In this document: in pieces, positions 1 to 9,206 of the stretch
Layout of the letters: every line of letters starts with the position of its first letter
Numbering within the stretch: the first letter of the stretch is position 1
Source of the DNA: Bacteroidota bacterium
GTDB taxonomy: Bacteria; Bacteroidota; Bacteroidia; Flavobacteriales_D; Crocinitomicaceae
Direction of reading: 5' to 3'
Assembly (NCBI GenBank): GCA_016868915.1
Contig: VGFL01000003.1
Location: 1-54,444, forward strand
DNA length: 54,444 nt
Translations under genes and position numbers: made by a program
Notes under the pieces: generated by a model
Databases searched by the model: none
What the model was told of the DNA's origin: nothing
The model's input: only the letters and a program-made list of their open reading frames with translations

Positions 1-2
1 AA

Positions 3-626
3 GCAATTTTTCAGCTTTCTCAATTAAGCGGCTGTTCCCCGCTACAAATTGTATTTACCAATAATAGCCTCAATTCAAGCTCTTATTTTTGGGATTTTGG
101 AGACGGAGAAACATATACATCAACCAATACGAACTCTGTGACCCATGTTTTTACCAATGACCAGCAAAACCAAGATTTTATCATTCAGTTTATCGCTTTT
201 CAAAGCCCTTTTTGTTCTGACACCATCCAAGCAGGAATAATTACGAATGTTTGTGGTTGTACGGATAATGAGGCTGAAAACTACAATCCGAACGCCACTG
301 TTGACGATGGAAGCTGTACATACCCGGACCCCATTATCATAGTACCAAATGTTTTGACCCCAAACAATGATGGAATAAATGATATTTTTGAATTGGATTG
401 GGTAAATTTAACATCGTTGCGTCTAATTATTTTAAATCGTTGGGGGAACGTTTTATACGACCAAACTAGTGCTGATTTAGTAACTTTCGTTCCAGCCTGG
501 AACGGGAAATATGAAAATGGGGAAGATGCCAAAGACGGAATTTACTTTTATAAGTACGAGGGGAAAGGTATTTCAAATGAACTATTAGAAGGGCATGGCT
601 TTTTGCATCTCATTAAAAATCCTTAA
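3..626 (+). CDS. PKD-domain / gliding motility-associated C-terminal (CHU_C-type) secreted protein, 5'-truncated by window start
   Basis: Frame is open from nt 3 (AIFQLSQLSGCSPLQIVFTNNSLNSSSYFWDFGDGETY, PKD-like) into the listed ORF; CTDNEAENYNPNATVDDGSC motif; C-terminal VLTPNNDGINDIFEL...LIILNRWGNVLYDQ...W(N)GKYENG.DGIYFYKY typical of CHU_C T9SS sorting domains. Confidence 0.9.
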   Translation, partial: AIFQLSQLSGCSPLQIVFTNNSLNSSSYFWDFGDGETYTSTNTNSVTHVFTNDQQNQDFIIQFIAFQSPFCSDTIQAGIITNVCGCTDNEAENYNPNATVDDGSCTYPDPIIIVPNVLTPNNDGINDIFELDWVNLTSLRLIILNRWGNVLYDQTSADLVTFVPAWNGKYENGEDAKDGIYFYKYEGKGISNELLEGHGFLHLIKNP

Positions 627-635
627 ATAGTCTTC

Positions 636-1703
636 TTATTTAATAATTTTTACTGATAATAGTTTATTCCAATATTTGCCTGTTATTACCAATTCGTTCG
701 CTTCAGAATTAAAGGCAATTCCATTTAATACTTCGCCACTAGCTCGATACTTCGCTACAATATCATTTGCTTGAATTATTGCTTCAACTGCCCCTGTCTT
801 CGGATTTATTACAGCAATTAAATCTTGCATGTAAATATTTGCATAAATTTTTCCATCAATGTACTCCAATTCGTTTAATTGCGAAATTGAACCTTCATTT
901 GTGGTTGCCTCAATTATTTTTACAATTTCAAAAGTACGTGGATTTCTAAAAACAAGTTGTTCAGTACCATTTGACATAATTAAATTTTCTCCGTCATTAC
1001 ATAATCCCCAGCCTTCTCCTTTATATTGAAATTCGCCTGAATATTTAGCTAAGTTGTCTGCATTGTAAATAAAACACTTTTCGTTTCTCCATGTCAATTG
1101 ATAAAGTGTATCATTTAATATTGTTATACCTTCACCAAAATAAGTTGCGTCGAGACTTACCTTTTTATTTATTCTTCCTGAACTTTGCTCAATTTTTGCG
1201 ATGAGTGTGTTTCCTTGATTCGACGGATCTCCTGTCCCCTCATACAATTGCCCTTTAGAAAATTCAAGCCCCTGGGTGTAACTTGAATCTCGATGGGTAT
1301 ATTCTTTCACAACATCTAATTTCCAATTTACTGGTTTTTTATCATTTAGAATTTTCAAATCACGCTCCTCTGTTTCGGTTGTATTATCGTTAAGTGTTGA
1401 AATTAGAACTAACTTATTTGTTCCTAATTTCATGAAACTTGTCTTCAAGATATGAAAAACATCGCCTTTGGGAGAATCCCAAACTTGCAAAATACTATCA
1501 TTCAACTTTAATTCTACTTTTCTTAAATCTTGGTTATCAATCTTTATTTCAATTTTGGCTTCTTTTTGTGTGATAACAGTCAGATTTTCATCAAAGGCAA
1601 AAGACGCTGAAATATTATCCGAGTGAGAACCATCAATCCAGACTTTGTATATAAAGGCAGACACAAATAAAAGTAGCAGTGCGATTAAAATTTTTTTTTT
1701 CAT
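636..1703 (-). CDS. Glutaminyl-peptide cyclotransferase (glutamine cyclotransferase family), N-terminally membrane-anchored
   Basis: YTQGLEF...LYEGTGD...FGEGITILNDTLYQLTWRN...GEGWGLCNDGENLIMSNGT...LNELEYIDGKIYANIY motifs of the beta-propeller QC family; N-terminal hydrophobic helix. Confidence 0.88.
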   Translation of the reverse strand: MKKKILIALLLLFVSAFIYKVWIDGSHSDNISASFAFDENLTVITQKEAKIEIKIDNQDLRKVELKLNDSILQVWDSPKGDVFHILKTSFMKLGTNKLVLISTLNDNTTETEERDLKILNDKKPVNWKLDVVKEYTHRDSSYTQGLEFSKGQLYEGTGDPSNQGNTLIAKIEQSSGRINKKVSLDATYFGEGITILNDTLYQLTWRNEKCFIYNADNLAKYSGEFQYKGEGWGLCNDGENLIMSNGTEQLVFRNPRTFEIVKIIEATTNEGSISQLNELEYIDGKIYANIYMQDLIAVINPKTGAVEAIIQANDIVAKYRASGEVLNGIAFNSEANELVITGKYWNKLLSVKIIK

Positions 1704-1712
1704 CTTTTCAAA

Positions 1713-2069
1713 TCAAATTAATTTAGCTATTTCTCGAGCGTCTATGCCATTATGGGATTCTTGATAAACTACTTCACTTTTTTTAATTACTATGACTTGG
1801 GGGGATTGGTGTATAACTTTCAAGGTGTCAGCAATAACATTCGATAAATTTCGAAAATTCAACAAATCTAAAAAATACAACCCGACATCTTTATTACAGT
1901 CCCAATCTCTTTCAAATCTTGAGAGCGCCATAGATGAAATACTACAGCGAGTACTGTGTTTAAAAATTAGAATTGGCCTTTCTTGGCTTTCATCCAGTAA
2001 CTGATGAATCGAATTTTCATTTGATAATTCTTTCCATTGGAAATTGGATTTTTGAGAGAACCATCCCAT
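1713..2069 (-). CDS. ytxJ: Bacillithiol-system redox-active protein YtxJ-like (monothiol thioredoxin-like)
   Basis: 118 aa; ILIFKHSTRCSISSMALSRFE...VGLYFLDLLNFRNLSNVIAD...HQSPQVIVIKKSEVVYQESH matches the YtxJ pattern; ATG overlaps pheS stop (TAATG). Confidence 0.85.
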   Translation of the reverse strand: MGWFSQKSNFQWKELSNENSIHQLLDESQERPILIFKHSTRCSISSMALSRFERDWDCNKDVGLYFLDLLNFRNLSNVIADTLKVIHQSPQVIVIKKSEVVYQESHNGIDAREIAKLI

Positions 2070-3088
2070 TATATATTTGAAGTAAATTGTTTTAAAAATC
2101 GGATATCGTTTTCTGAATACATGCGTAAATCATTCACTTTATATTTGAGTTGAGAAATTCGCTCTATACCCATCCCAAAAGCAAAACCTGAATATTCATG
2201 AGAATCAATGCCGCAAGATTCAAGTACGGTGGGATCAACCATACCGCACCCTAAAATTTCAAGCCATCCCGTATACTTACAAACATTGCACCCCTTGCCA
2301 TTGCAAATTGAACATGAAACATCAACCTCAGCACTTGGCTCGGTAAAAGGAAAATACGATGGGCGTAAACGAATTTGAGCTTTTTCTCCAAAGAGTTCTT
2401 TGGCAAAATAAAGCAACGTTTGTTTCAAATCAGCGAAAGAAACATTTTTATCAATGTACAATCCCTCAACTTGATGAAAGAAGCAGTGTGCACGTGCAGA
2501 AATCGCTTCATTACGATATACTCTGCCTGGAGAAATTGTTCGAATAGGGGGCTTTGAATTCTCCATTACGCGCACTTGCACTGAGCTTGTATGCGTTCTT
2601 AAAGCAATTTCTTGCTCTCCCTTTTCAATAAAGAATGTATCCTGCATATCTCTTGCGGGATGTTCTGGCGGAAAATTTAGGGCAGAGAAATTATGCCACT
2701 CATCCTCTATCTCTGGTCCTTCAGAAACTGAGAAGCCAATTTTAGTAAATATATCAATTATTTCATTTCGCACGATTGACAACGGATGGCGTGAACCAAC
2801 TGATTCATCAATACCTGGTTTTGTCAAATCGACCTTACTAATATTTGACCCAGTCTTAATAAGTCGTTCTTTCGCACAATTGTATTTTTCTTCGGCCAGT
2901 AATTTTAATCCATTCACTTGTTGTCCGAACTTTTTTTTCTGATCCGGTGAAATATTTTTAAGCTCTAAATACAACCCCTTAATAAGACCTTTAGATCCTA
3001 TAAACTTAATACGAAATTCTTCTGCATCCTTTTCATTATTGATGGTAAAGGAATTGATTTCAGACGCGACTCCTTCTAAGCTTGACAT
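2069..3088 (-). CDS. pheS: Phenylalanine--tRNA ligase alpha subunit
   Basis: RHPLSIVRNEIIDIFTKIGFSVSEGPEIEDEWHNFSALNFPPEHPARDMQDTFF...LRTHTSSVQVR...FAFGMGIERISQLKY: class II aaRS motifs of PheS. Confidence 0.97.
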   Translation of the reverse strand: MSSLEGVASEINSFTINNEKDAEEFRIKFIGSKGLIKGLYLELKNISPDQKKKFGQQVNGLKLLAEEKYNCAKERLIKTGSNISKVDLTKPGIDESVGSRHPLSIVRNEIIDIFTKIGFSVSEGPEIEDEWHNFSALNFPPEHPARDMQDTFFIEKGEQEIALRTHTSSVQVRVMENSKPPIRTISPGRVYRNEAISARAHCFFHQVEGLYIDKNVSFADLKQTLLYFAKELFGEKAQIRLRPSYFPFTEPSAEVDVSCSICNGKGCNVCKYTGWLEILGCGMVDPTVLESCGIDSHEYSGFAFGMGIERISQLKYKVNDLRMYSENDIRFLKQFTSNI

Positions 3089-3161
3089 TTTTTGGATTTG
3101 ATTGTAACTTTTTTTTTACTTTATCTGTTAAATACATAAAGCTTTACAAAAATATAAATAA

Positions 3162-3566
3162 ATGACAAATAGTAGAATATCAAAACGAGTTGGTGCACTT
3201 GCTATTCTATTTTATTTTGGCGTAGTATTCTTCGTTCTTAGTGGTTGCGTAAAAATCAAACCGACAAGTGCGATTATTCATGTAAAATACCCAGACGGAA
3301 CAATGTGTTCGGGAGCTCAAGTAAGACTTTATGGTAAGCCACTTAATGAGGACACATCTGAATTATCTCAAGAATTTCGCATAGACTTAAATTCTGTATC
3401 AGATGCTAACGGACGTGCCTATTTTGATTTGAGTGAATTTTATGATGCTGGCCAAACTGGATTTGCAATATTAAATGTTGATGCCACGAAATCAAATTTG
3501 TCCAGTTCTGGGCTAATAGAAATAAAAGAACAGAAAGTAAATGAACAATTTTTTTTCCTTCAATGA
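3162..3566 (+). CDS. Small lipoprotein, paralogue 1 of 3
   Basis: Signal peptide with lipobox FFVLSGC; C-terminal beta-rich domain homologous to 4002..4370 (GQTGFAILNVDATKSNL...GLIEIKEQKV). Confidence 0.8.
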   Translation: MTNSRISKRVGALAILFYFGVVFFVLSGCVKIKPTSAIIHVKYPDGTMCSGAQVRLYGKPLNEDTSELSQEFRIDLNSVSDANGRAYFDLSEFYDAGQTGFAILNVDATKSNLSSSGLIEIKEQKVNEQFFFLQ

Positions 3567-3590
3567 CAATGAATTATCCGTTTTAATGTG

Positions 3591-3598
3591 TAACTTTG
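3591..3598 (+). promoter_or_regulatory. Candidate Bacteroidetes -7 box (TAACTTTG, matches TAnnTTTG) for the 3616 lipoprotein gene
   Basis: TAACTTTG 18 nt upstream of ATG 3616; no convincing -33 TTG found. Confidence 0.35.
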
Positions 3599-3615
3599 GT
3601 TAATATAGAAAAATT

Positions 3616-3993
3616 ATGAAACAATTTTTTTGCTTATTTTTAGGATTTGTCATATTAGTTAGTTTTTCTTCATGTGAACCTAATGACCCTGCTATTTTAA
3701 AGGTATTTGTGAGGTCTTCAACAAATCAACTTGTCCAAGGGGCAAAAGTAATTATTATTGGTGACCAGCAATCTAATCCGCCTACTCAGGAATACGTTGA
3801 TACAACCTACACAAATTCGTCTGGATTCACAGTTTTTGATATGGATGAATACTTTGATAAGTATAAATCAGGTGATGAAAATACTACTGGATATTTTGAT
3901 ATCATCGTAAAGGCAAATAATAAAACAGCCTATGGAGAAACGAGATGTAGGGTGCATACTACATCTGTTGAAACGATTTATTTACCCAACTAA
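3616..3993 (+). CDS. Small lipoprotein, paralogue 2 of 3
   Basis: Lipobox VSFSSC; LVQGAKVIIIGDQ...YVDTTYTNSSGFTVFDMDEYFDKY parallels the flanking ORFs. Confidence 0.8.
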   Translation: MKQFFCLFLGFVILVSFSSCEPNDPAILKVFVRSSTNQLVQGAKVIIIGDQQSNPPTQEYVDTTYTNSSGFTVFDMDEYFDKYKSGDENTTGYFDIIVKANNKTAYGETRCRVHTTSVETIYLPN

Positions 3994-4001
3994 ATAAAAA
4001 A

Positions 4002-4370
4002 ATGAAAAGAATTCTATTTTTGACGATCATCGTATTTCTTGCAATCACAGCTTCATCTGGTTGTAGAAAGAAAAAAGATACCTTGGCTAAGATTTATGTG
4101 GAAGATAGCGATGGTGCTACGGTTGATAATGCTATGGTTATATTGTATGGAACTAACACAACAACGATTCCGCAACTAGTGAATGTTTTTGATACTTCTT
4201 ATACAAATATGGACGGAGTAGCTACTTTTAATTTTAATGATATTTATCAATTAGGTCAGGCCGGAGTAGCTGTTTTAGACATAAAAGCTCTAAAATTAAA
4301 TCTTGTGGGCCAGGGAATTATAAAAATAGAGGCGGAAAAAACAGTTGAAGAAACTGTTATCTTGAACTAG
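4002..4370 (+). CDS. Small lipoprotein, paralogue 3 of 3
   Basis: Lipobox ITASSGC; VDNAMVILYGT...VFDTSYTNMDGVATFNFNDIYQLGQAGVAVLDIKALKLNL...IIKIEAEKTVEETVIL. Confidence 0.8.
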   Translation: MKRILFLTIIVFLAITASSGCRKKKDTLAKIYVEDSDGATVDNAMVILYGTNTTTIPQLVNVFDTSYTNMDGVATFNFNDIYQLGQAGVAVLDIKALKLNLVGQGIIKIEAEKTVEETVILN

Positions 4371-4394
4371 GAAAAATCCCCAATCATAATTTAG

Positions 4395-4430
4395 AATGGC
4401 TATCATTATTGGTGGCCATTTTTCTTTTCT
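4395..4430 (+). terminator. Rho-independent terminator after the lipoprotein cluster
   Basis: AATGGCTATCA-TTAT-TGGTGGCCATT forms an 11-bp stem (with G.T pairs) followed by TTTCTTTTCT. Confidence 0.75.
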
Positions 4431-4568
4431 AATTATTCTATTAAACTTTTATTTGATTATCGGATAATTAATTTTTTTTACATATTATGTATCTGAAAAA
4501 ACAGACTATCATGTTGAGAAAACGTAACTTTATTAATCGTTACTGTTTTTATTATTTAATTCGATGAT

Positions 4569-6320
4569 ATGAGAATTTTGCTATATTTTATTTTGGTTTT
4601 CTCGTACTCTTTCGCTCAACATAATTATTGGCAACAAAGTGTCGATTATCAAATAAATGTAATCGTTGATGATATTAATAATCGCATCTCAGGTGATGAA
4701 GTTTTAATCTACCAGAACAACTCCTCTGATACCTTAAAAGAAATTTATTTTCACTTGTACTGGAACGCTTTTAAAAAAGGCAGTCATGCTTTTGAAAAAA
4801 TGAATGTGTCCGAATTAAATGATTCAGATTTTGGTGAAATTATAATTGAAAATTTATCGATAAATAATGAAGTTCACACCATTACTATTTTTGAATCTAT
4901 CGGTCAGGTTAAACTCTTAAAACCAATACTTCCCGGTAAAAACTCTGAAATAAAAATTCGATTTTCATCAATTATTCCATCCTGTATAAATAGAGCAGGT
5001 AAAAATAATACGGCGGGGACTGATTATACATTTACACAATGGTATCCTAAAATTTGTCGTTACGATAAAATGGGGTGGCATACAGACCCCTATTTAGGTA
5101 GAGAATTTGCAGGAACATTTGGAAAATATTCCGTATCGATAACTTGCCATCCGGGATATGTCGTAGCAGGAACAGGTTCGCTTAAAAATAAAAAGTACAA
5201 AGACAAAGGATGGAGCTCAACAACCGGTTTAAATGATTCAAAAAAAGAAAAATGGGAATTCATAGGAGAGAATATACATGACTTTGCTTTTGCCATGGAC
5301 AAAGAATGGATACATAAAGTGCAAACTATAGATGGGATAGCTTTTCATTTTTTCTACAATGAAGAATACGATAAGGCATGGAAGGAGCTGATGTCAAATT
5401 GGTCAAAGGCCTACCAAATTTGTAAGAGTGAATTTGGAGTTTACCCTTACCCTCAATTTTCATTTATTCAAGCTGGAGAGGGATACATGGAATACCCAAT
5501 GTGCACAATGCTTGAGTCCGGCAGGTACGATTTCTTTAACACTGCCTGTCACGAATTTATGCACAACTATTTTTATGGGATATTTGGAACGGATGAAAAT
5601 TTATACCATTGGATGGATGAAGGGATTACCTGCTATGCCGAGGAACGAATAAGTAACGTTAATAAAGTACCAAATAATCCATCAAAAGGAGCGATTTCAA
5701 ACTATCGATGGATATCTTCTTCCTTTGAGGAGGAGCCAATATCTACTGCTGCAAATCATTTTGAAAGTGACTATCCGTATTACAACGCTGCATATTTCAA
5801 GGGCCAACTTTTTCCGGAGCTTATACGTTATATTATTGGTGATTCTATTATGAAAATTGGTTTTGCTCGATTTTATCAAACATGGAAATTTAAGCACCCG
5901 GAACCAAATGATTTTGTTAAAATTTTTGAAGATGTCTCCACTATGGAGCTAACCTGGTTTCAAAATTATTGGTTGAATACCACTAAAAAAATAGACTTTT
6001 CAATAGATTCAGTTCAGAAAACGAAAGATGGGATTTTAATAGCGTTTGGCAATCAAGGAATTCCAATGCCACTTGAATTTGAAATAAAGCTAAAAGACGG
6101 AAAATCAATTTATTACCACATACCAATTGATCTTACCAATAATTCAAAAACTGATTTCGCAACAGATGTTAAGATATTACCAAAATGGTCTTGTGCATCT
6201 AAAAGATATAGCATATTAGTAAAGGATATCAAATGGAAAGATGTATCTCAAATAGTTATAGATCCGAACAATTTTTTACCAGATATAAATACAGAAGACA
6301 ACTCGTTTTCTAATCCCTAA
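4569..6320 (+). CDS. M1 family metallopeptidase (aminopeptidase-like), secreted
   Basis: HEFMHNYFYGIFGTDENLYHWMDE = HExxH-X18-E zinc motif; upstream GEGYMEYP at the GxMEN position; signal peptide ...SYSFAQ. Confidence 0.9.
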   Translation: MRILLYFILVFSYSFAQHNYWQQSVDYQINVIVDDINNRISGDEVLIYQNNSSDTLKEIYFHLYWNAFKKGSHAFEKMNVSELNDSDFGEIIIENLSINNEVHTITIFESIGQVKLLKPILPGKNSEIKIRFSSIIPSCINRAGKNNTAGTDYTFTQWYPKICRYDKMGWHTDPYLGREFAGTFGKYSVSITCHPGYVVAGTGSLKNKKYKDKGWSSTTGLNDSKKEKWEFIGENIHDFAFAMDKEWIHKVQTIDGIAFHFFYNEEYDKAWKELMSNWSKAYQICKSEFGVYPYPQFSFIQAGEGYMEYPMCTMLESGRYDFFNTACHEFMHNYFYGIFGTDENLYHWMDEGITCYAEERISNVNKVPNNPSKGAISNYRWISSSFEEEPISTAANHFESDYPYYNAAYFKGQLFPELIRYIIGDSIMKIGFARFYQTWKFKHPEPNDFVKIFEDVSTMELTWFQNYWLNTTKKIDFSIDSVQKTKDGILIAFGNQGIPMPLEFEIKLKDGKSIYYHIPIDLTNNSKTDFATDVKILPKWSCASKRYSILVKDIKWKDVSQIVIDPNNFLPDINTEDNSFSNP

Positions 6321-9148
6321 TCAATTTTGATAAATCGCTCGCGTTTTATAACATTATTCCCCACTTCTACCTCAACTATGTAGGTTCCACTTGGCAATGA
6401 ACTCATATCTATCGAATTCGTTAATATACTCTGGCGCAATATTCTACCATTTAAGTCATATAGTTGAGTAAACTTTCCTACACCCATTATTGATAATATA
6501 TTTTTCACTGGATTTGGATAAATTAAATCATTTTGCGTCAAATTTTCAATACCTGCTCCGAAATCAACAAAGATAGAATCCACTAATTGACAGTCATTTG
6601 CATCTGTTACAATCACTGAGTACCAACCCGTATTTAAGTAAACGATCAGCGAATCCGTTTGCTCAATTCCCTCCCACAGATAGGTGTAAGGCGCAGTTCC
6701 CCCTGAGACAGAGACGCTGGCAGTTCCGTCATTGCCTATAATTTGGGGTGTTGATGTTAATGTAGCGCTTAAAGGTTGTGGTTCATTAATTAGCGCGCTT
6801 ATTGATTGTGAGATACAGTCGTTTTGGTCAGATATGTATATTGTATAAGTTCCAGCGAATAAGTTTGTATTGTTGGCAGATACATTTTGCTGATTTATCC
6901 AGTAAGTATAATTTTCTGTCCCACCCTCACCTTGGATATAAATTTCACCGGTGGCATCACCATTGCACAAGGCATCTGTTACTACAGCAGAGACAACCAA
7001 TTCCGCAGGCTCTGAAATACTAAATTCAAGCGAATCAGTACACCCTCTTGCATCTGAGGCAATCACAGAATAATTTCCTACAGTAAGGCTGTCCGCGATT
7101 TCCGTATTATCTCCTGTGGACCAATTATAGACGTAGGGAGGATAATTCGAGTTAATCAATTCGATTGAACCTAAACTATTTCCATAACACAAATTATTGA
7201 CAATATTGGTGGCAATTATGACCGGCAGAGGTTCCGGAACGAAAACAGAATCTGTGACCACACATCCTCCCGGATGAGATATAATTACGGTGTGCCAACC
7301 ACTTGTTAAGGAATTATTAGGTTTGGTAGTGATCCCGTTATCCCACAAAAAAGTGCAAGTATTAAACATACATGGGCAACCGGACGAATTTACTACAGCA
7401 GTTCCATTCGTGTCTCCAAGGCATGTAGGGGGATTAATTCCACCAAAGGCAATGAGAAATGGATCGGTCAAATTAAATGTTTGAATTTCATAGCAGCCTA
7501 ACGAATTTGTAACCATAACAGAATAGGTTCCCGCGGACAAATTATCTTCAGTAGAATTGAGACCCCCGGATGTCCATAAATAAGTATGAGGCCCAGCTGC
7601 TGGATTTACAGTAAGACTAATGGATCCGTTGGAAAGTCCGTTGCAAGAAATTGGAGTTACCGTAGCATTCGTAATTACACTGCCAAAACCACAATCGACA
7701 GACTCCAGGGTATAAATACCGTCATTTGATGTCCCGAGATAGCTGCCCCATGCGATTCCGCTATTTGGTTTTACTACAGTTAATTCCTGGCGATTCACAT
7801 AAATTCCTTTCCACCCCACGGGGTTGGTGCTATCCTTCTTAACAGCATATACCAAATCGATTTGGTTGTCTGCGTCTAAATCCGAAATCAAAGGTGTTGA
7901 ACCAAGATTAACCCCTGTTTTTGTGGCGCCAAGTTGAGAGACTATGCCGTTCGCAAAATCTATTTTTTGCAGGCGATGCTTGTATGCCCCATTTTCCATG
8001 TAGGTTACAGAAACAAGGCCTTCATCGCGGCCATTATTATCAAAATCTAATGCATTAGCCGAAGCATAATTGAAAGTTCCTAAACTATCCTTAAACGCCA
8101 TCTGCCCGTTCGAACCATCAATCATTACTTGGTAAAAATCAGAATACGAAGGTGCAATACCTTTAAATAAAATTGCCAACACGTCGGGAATCATGTCCCC
8201 GCCTGTAAAGTTGCCTAAAACTGGCTCTGCGCTTGATTCAGTATTGGGTAGTTGAAATTGCCAAAGCGTGCTAAATGAAGACCCACTAATTTTTTTAATT
8301 TTTCCTCCAAAGCTCTGTAATACAATGTCGTAGCCTCCATTTGTAGAATGACAGAGAGCGGCAGGCGCAATAAATCCTTTACTGGGATCAGTATCTACAG
8401 CAATAGAATTTCCCAATGAATTATCTAAAAGCAAATCATTTAGTGGGCAAGCCCAAAACGATCCCCCCAAATTTTCGCCGCCCGTTCCATACAATATCCA
8501 CATAGTACCATCTCCTTGAATATCAGCAACCAAAGGGGAGCAATAGGTTTCTGCACTATCCGGAACAACGGCTTTCGCCAACAAGTGTCCATTTAGAGAA
8601 TTAATCAACATGAGGTGTCCCGGTGGTCGATCCGTCTCCCAATCTGGGGCTGCATGATCACCTCCATTTGCTACTAATAAATCGGGAATTCCATCCCCTG
8701 TAATGTCATCTACAAACTGAGGGTTATAGAAATTATAAAGACCGCTATCGGCAGGATTGACTTGATAAGGAAAATAATCCCACAGTAAACTTCCATTTGC
8801 TCCATTAATCGCTAACAATTGAGCTTGCCTACCTGATATGAAAACATCTTTAATCCCATCGTTTGTAATATCTGTAAAAATGGCACTTCCAAAAACTTCG
8901 TTTCTACTTCCCCGTTTCCACAAGAGGGCTCCATTAACTCCGTTGAAGGCCATTATTCCATTATTACTTGCAAATCCATCTGTTCCTCCCCCAATGACAA
9001 TATCTCGCACACCGTCATTGTTTAAATCACATGCTCGTGGAGAAGATAAGGTTGGTATTGAATCAGTAAAAGATTGCCATGTGGTGAGTTGGGCAAAAGA
9101 AGAGGCAGTTAAACTTAATAAAATTGATAGACCGAAGAACTTTTTCAT
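6317..9148 (-). CDS. Secreted T9SS type A sorting domain protein with N-terminal FG-GAP/beta-propeller-like region and about 5 SprB-type repeats
   Basis: Repeated DLNNDGVRDIVIGG / DITNDGIKDVFISG / DITGDGIPDLLVANGG motifs; five repeats of CxGxxxGxxxxxVxGGxxPYxYxW...LxAGxYxVxVTDxxxC type; C-terminal IYPNPVKNILSI...LPSGTYIVEVEVGNNVIKRERFIKID. Confidence 0.92.
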   Translation of the reverse strand: MKKFFGLSILLSLTASSFAQLTTWQSFTDSIPTLSSPRACDLNNDGVRDIVIGGGTDGFASNNGIMAFNGVNGALLWKRGSRNEVFGSAIFTDITNDGIKDVFISGRQAQLLAINGANGSLLWDYFPYQVNPADSGLYNFYNPQFVDDITGDGIPDLLVANGGDHAAPDWETDRPPGHLMLINSLNGHLLAKAVVPDSAETYCSPLVADIQGDGTMWILYGTGGENLGGSFWACPLNDLLLDNSLGNSIAVDTDPSKGFIAPAALCHSTNGGYDIVLQSFGGKIKKISGSSFSTLWQFQLPNTESSAEPVLGNFTGGDMIPDVLAILFKGIAPSYSDFYQVMIDGSNGQMAFKDSLGTFNYASANALDFDNNGRDEGLVSVTYMENGAYKHRLQKIDFANGIVSQLGATKTGVNLGSTPLISDLDADNQIDLVYAVKKDSTNPVGWKGIYVNRQELTVVKPNSGIAWGSYLGTSNDGIYTLESVDCGFGSVITNATVTPISCNGLSNGSISLTVNPAAGPHTYLWTSGGLNSTEDNLSAGTYSVMVTNSLGCYEIQTFNLTDPFLIAFGGINPPTCLGDTNGTAVVNSSGCPCMFNTCTFLWDNGITTKPNNSLTSGWHTVIISHPGGCVVTDSVFVPEPLPVIIATNIVNNLCYGNSLGSIELINSNYPPYVYNWSTGDNTEIADSLTVGNYSVIASDARGCTDSLEFSISEPAELVVSAVVTDALCNGDATGEIYIQGEGGTENYTYWINQQNVSANNTNLFAGTYTIYISDQNDCISQSISALINEPQPLSATLTSTPQIIGNDGTASVSVSGGTAPYTYLWEGIEQTDSLIVYLNTGWYSVIVTDANDCQLVDSIFVDFGAGIENLTQNDLIYPNPVKNILSIMGVGKFTQLYDLNGRILRQSILTNSIDMSSLPSGTYIVEVEVGNNVIKRERFIKID

Positions 9149-9206
9149 TTATTTAATAATAACAGAGATATAAAATTAAAGATTTATGTCAACAAATAAA
9201 AGTGGC

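Noticed and set aside
8838-9173. 111-aa + strand ORF
   Set aside because: Antisense to the start of the T9SS protein gene, no recognisable domain; shadow ORF.
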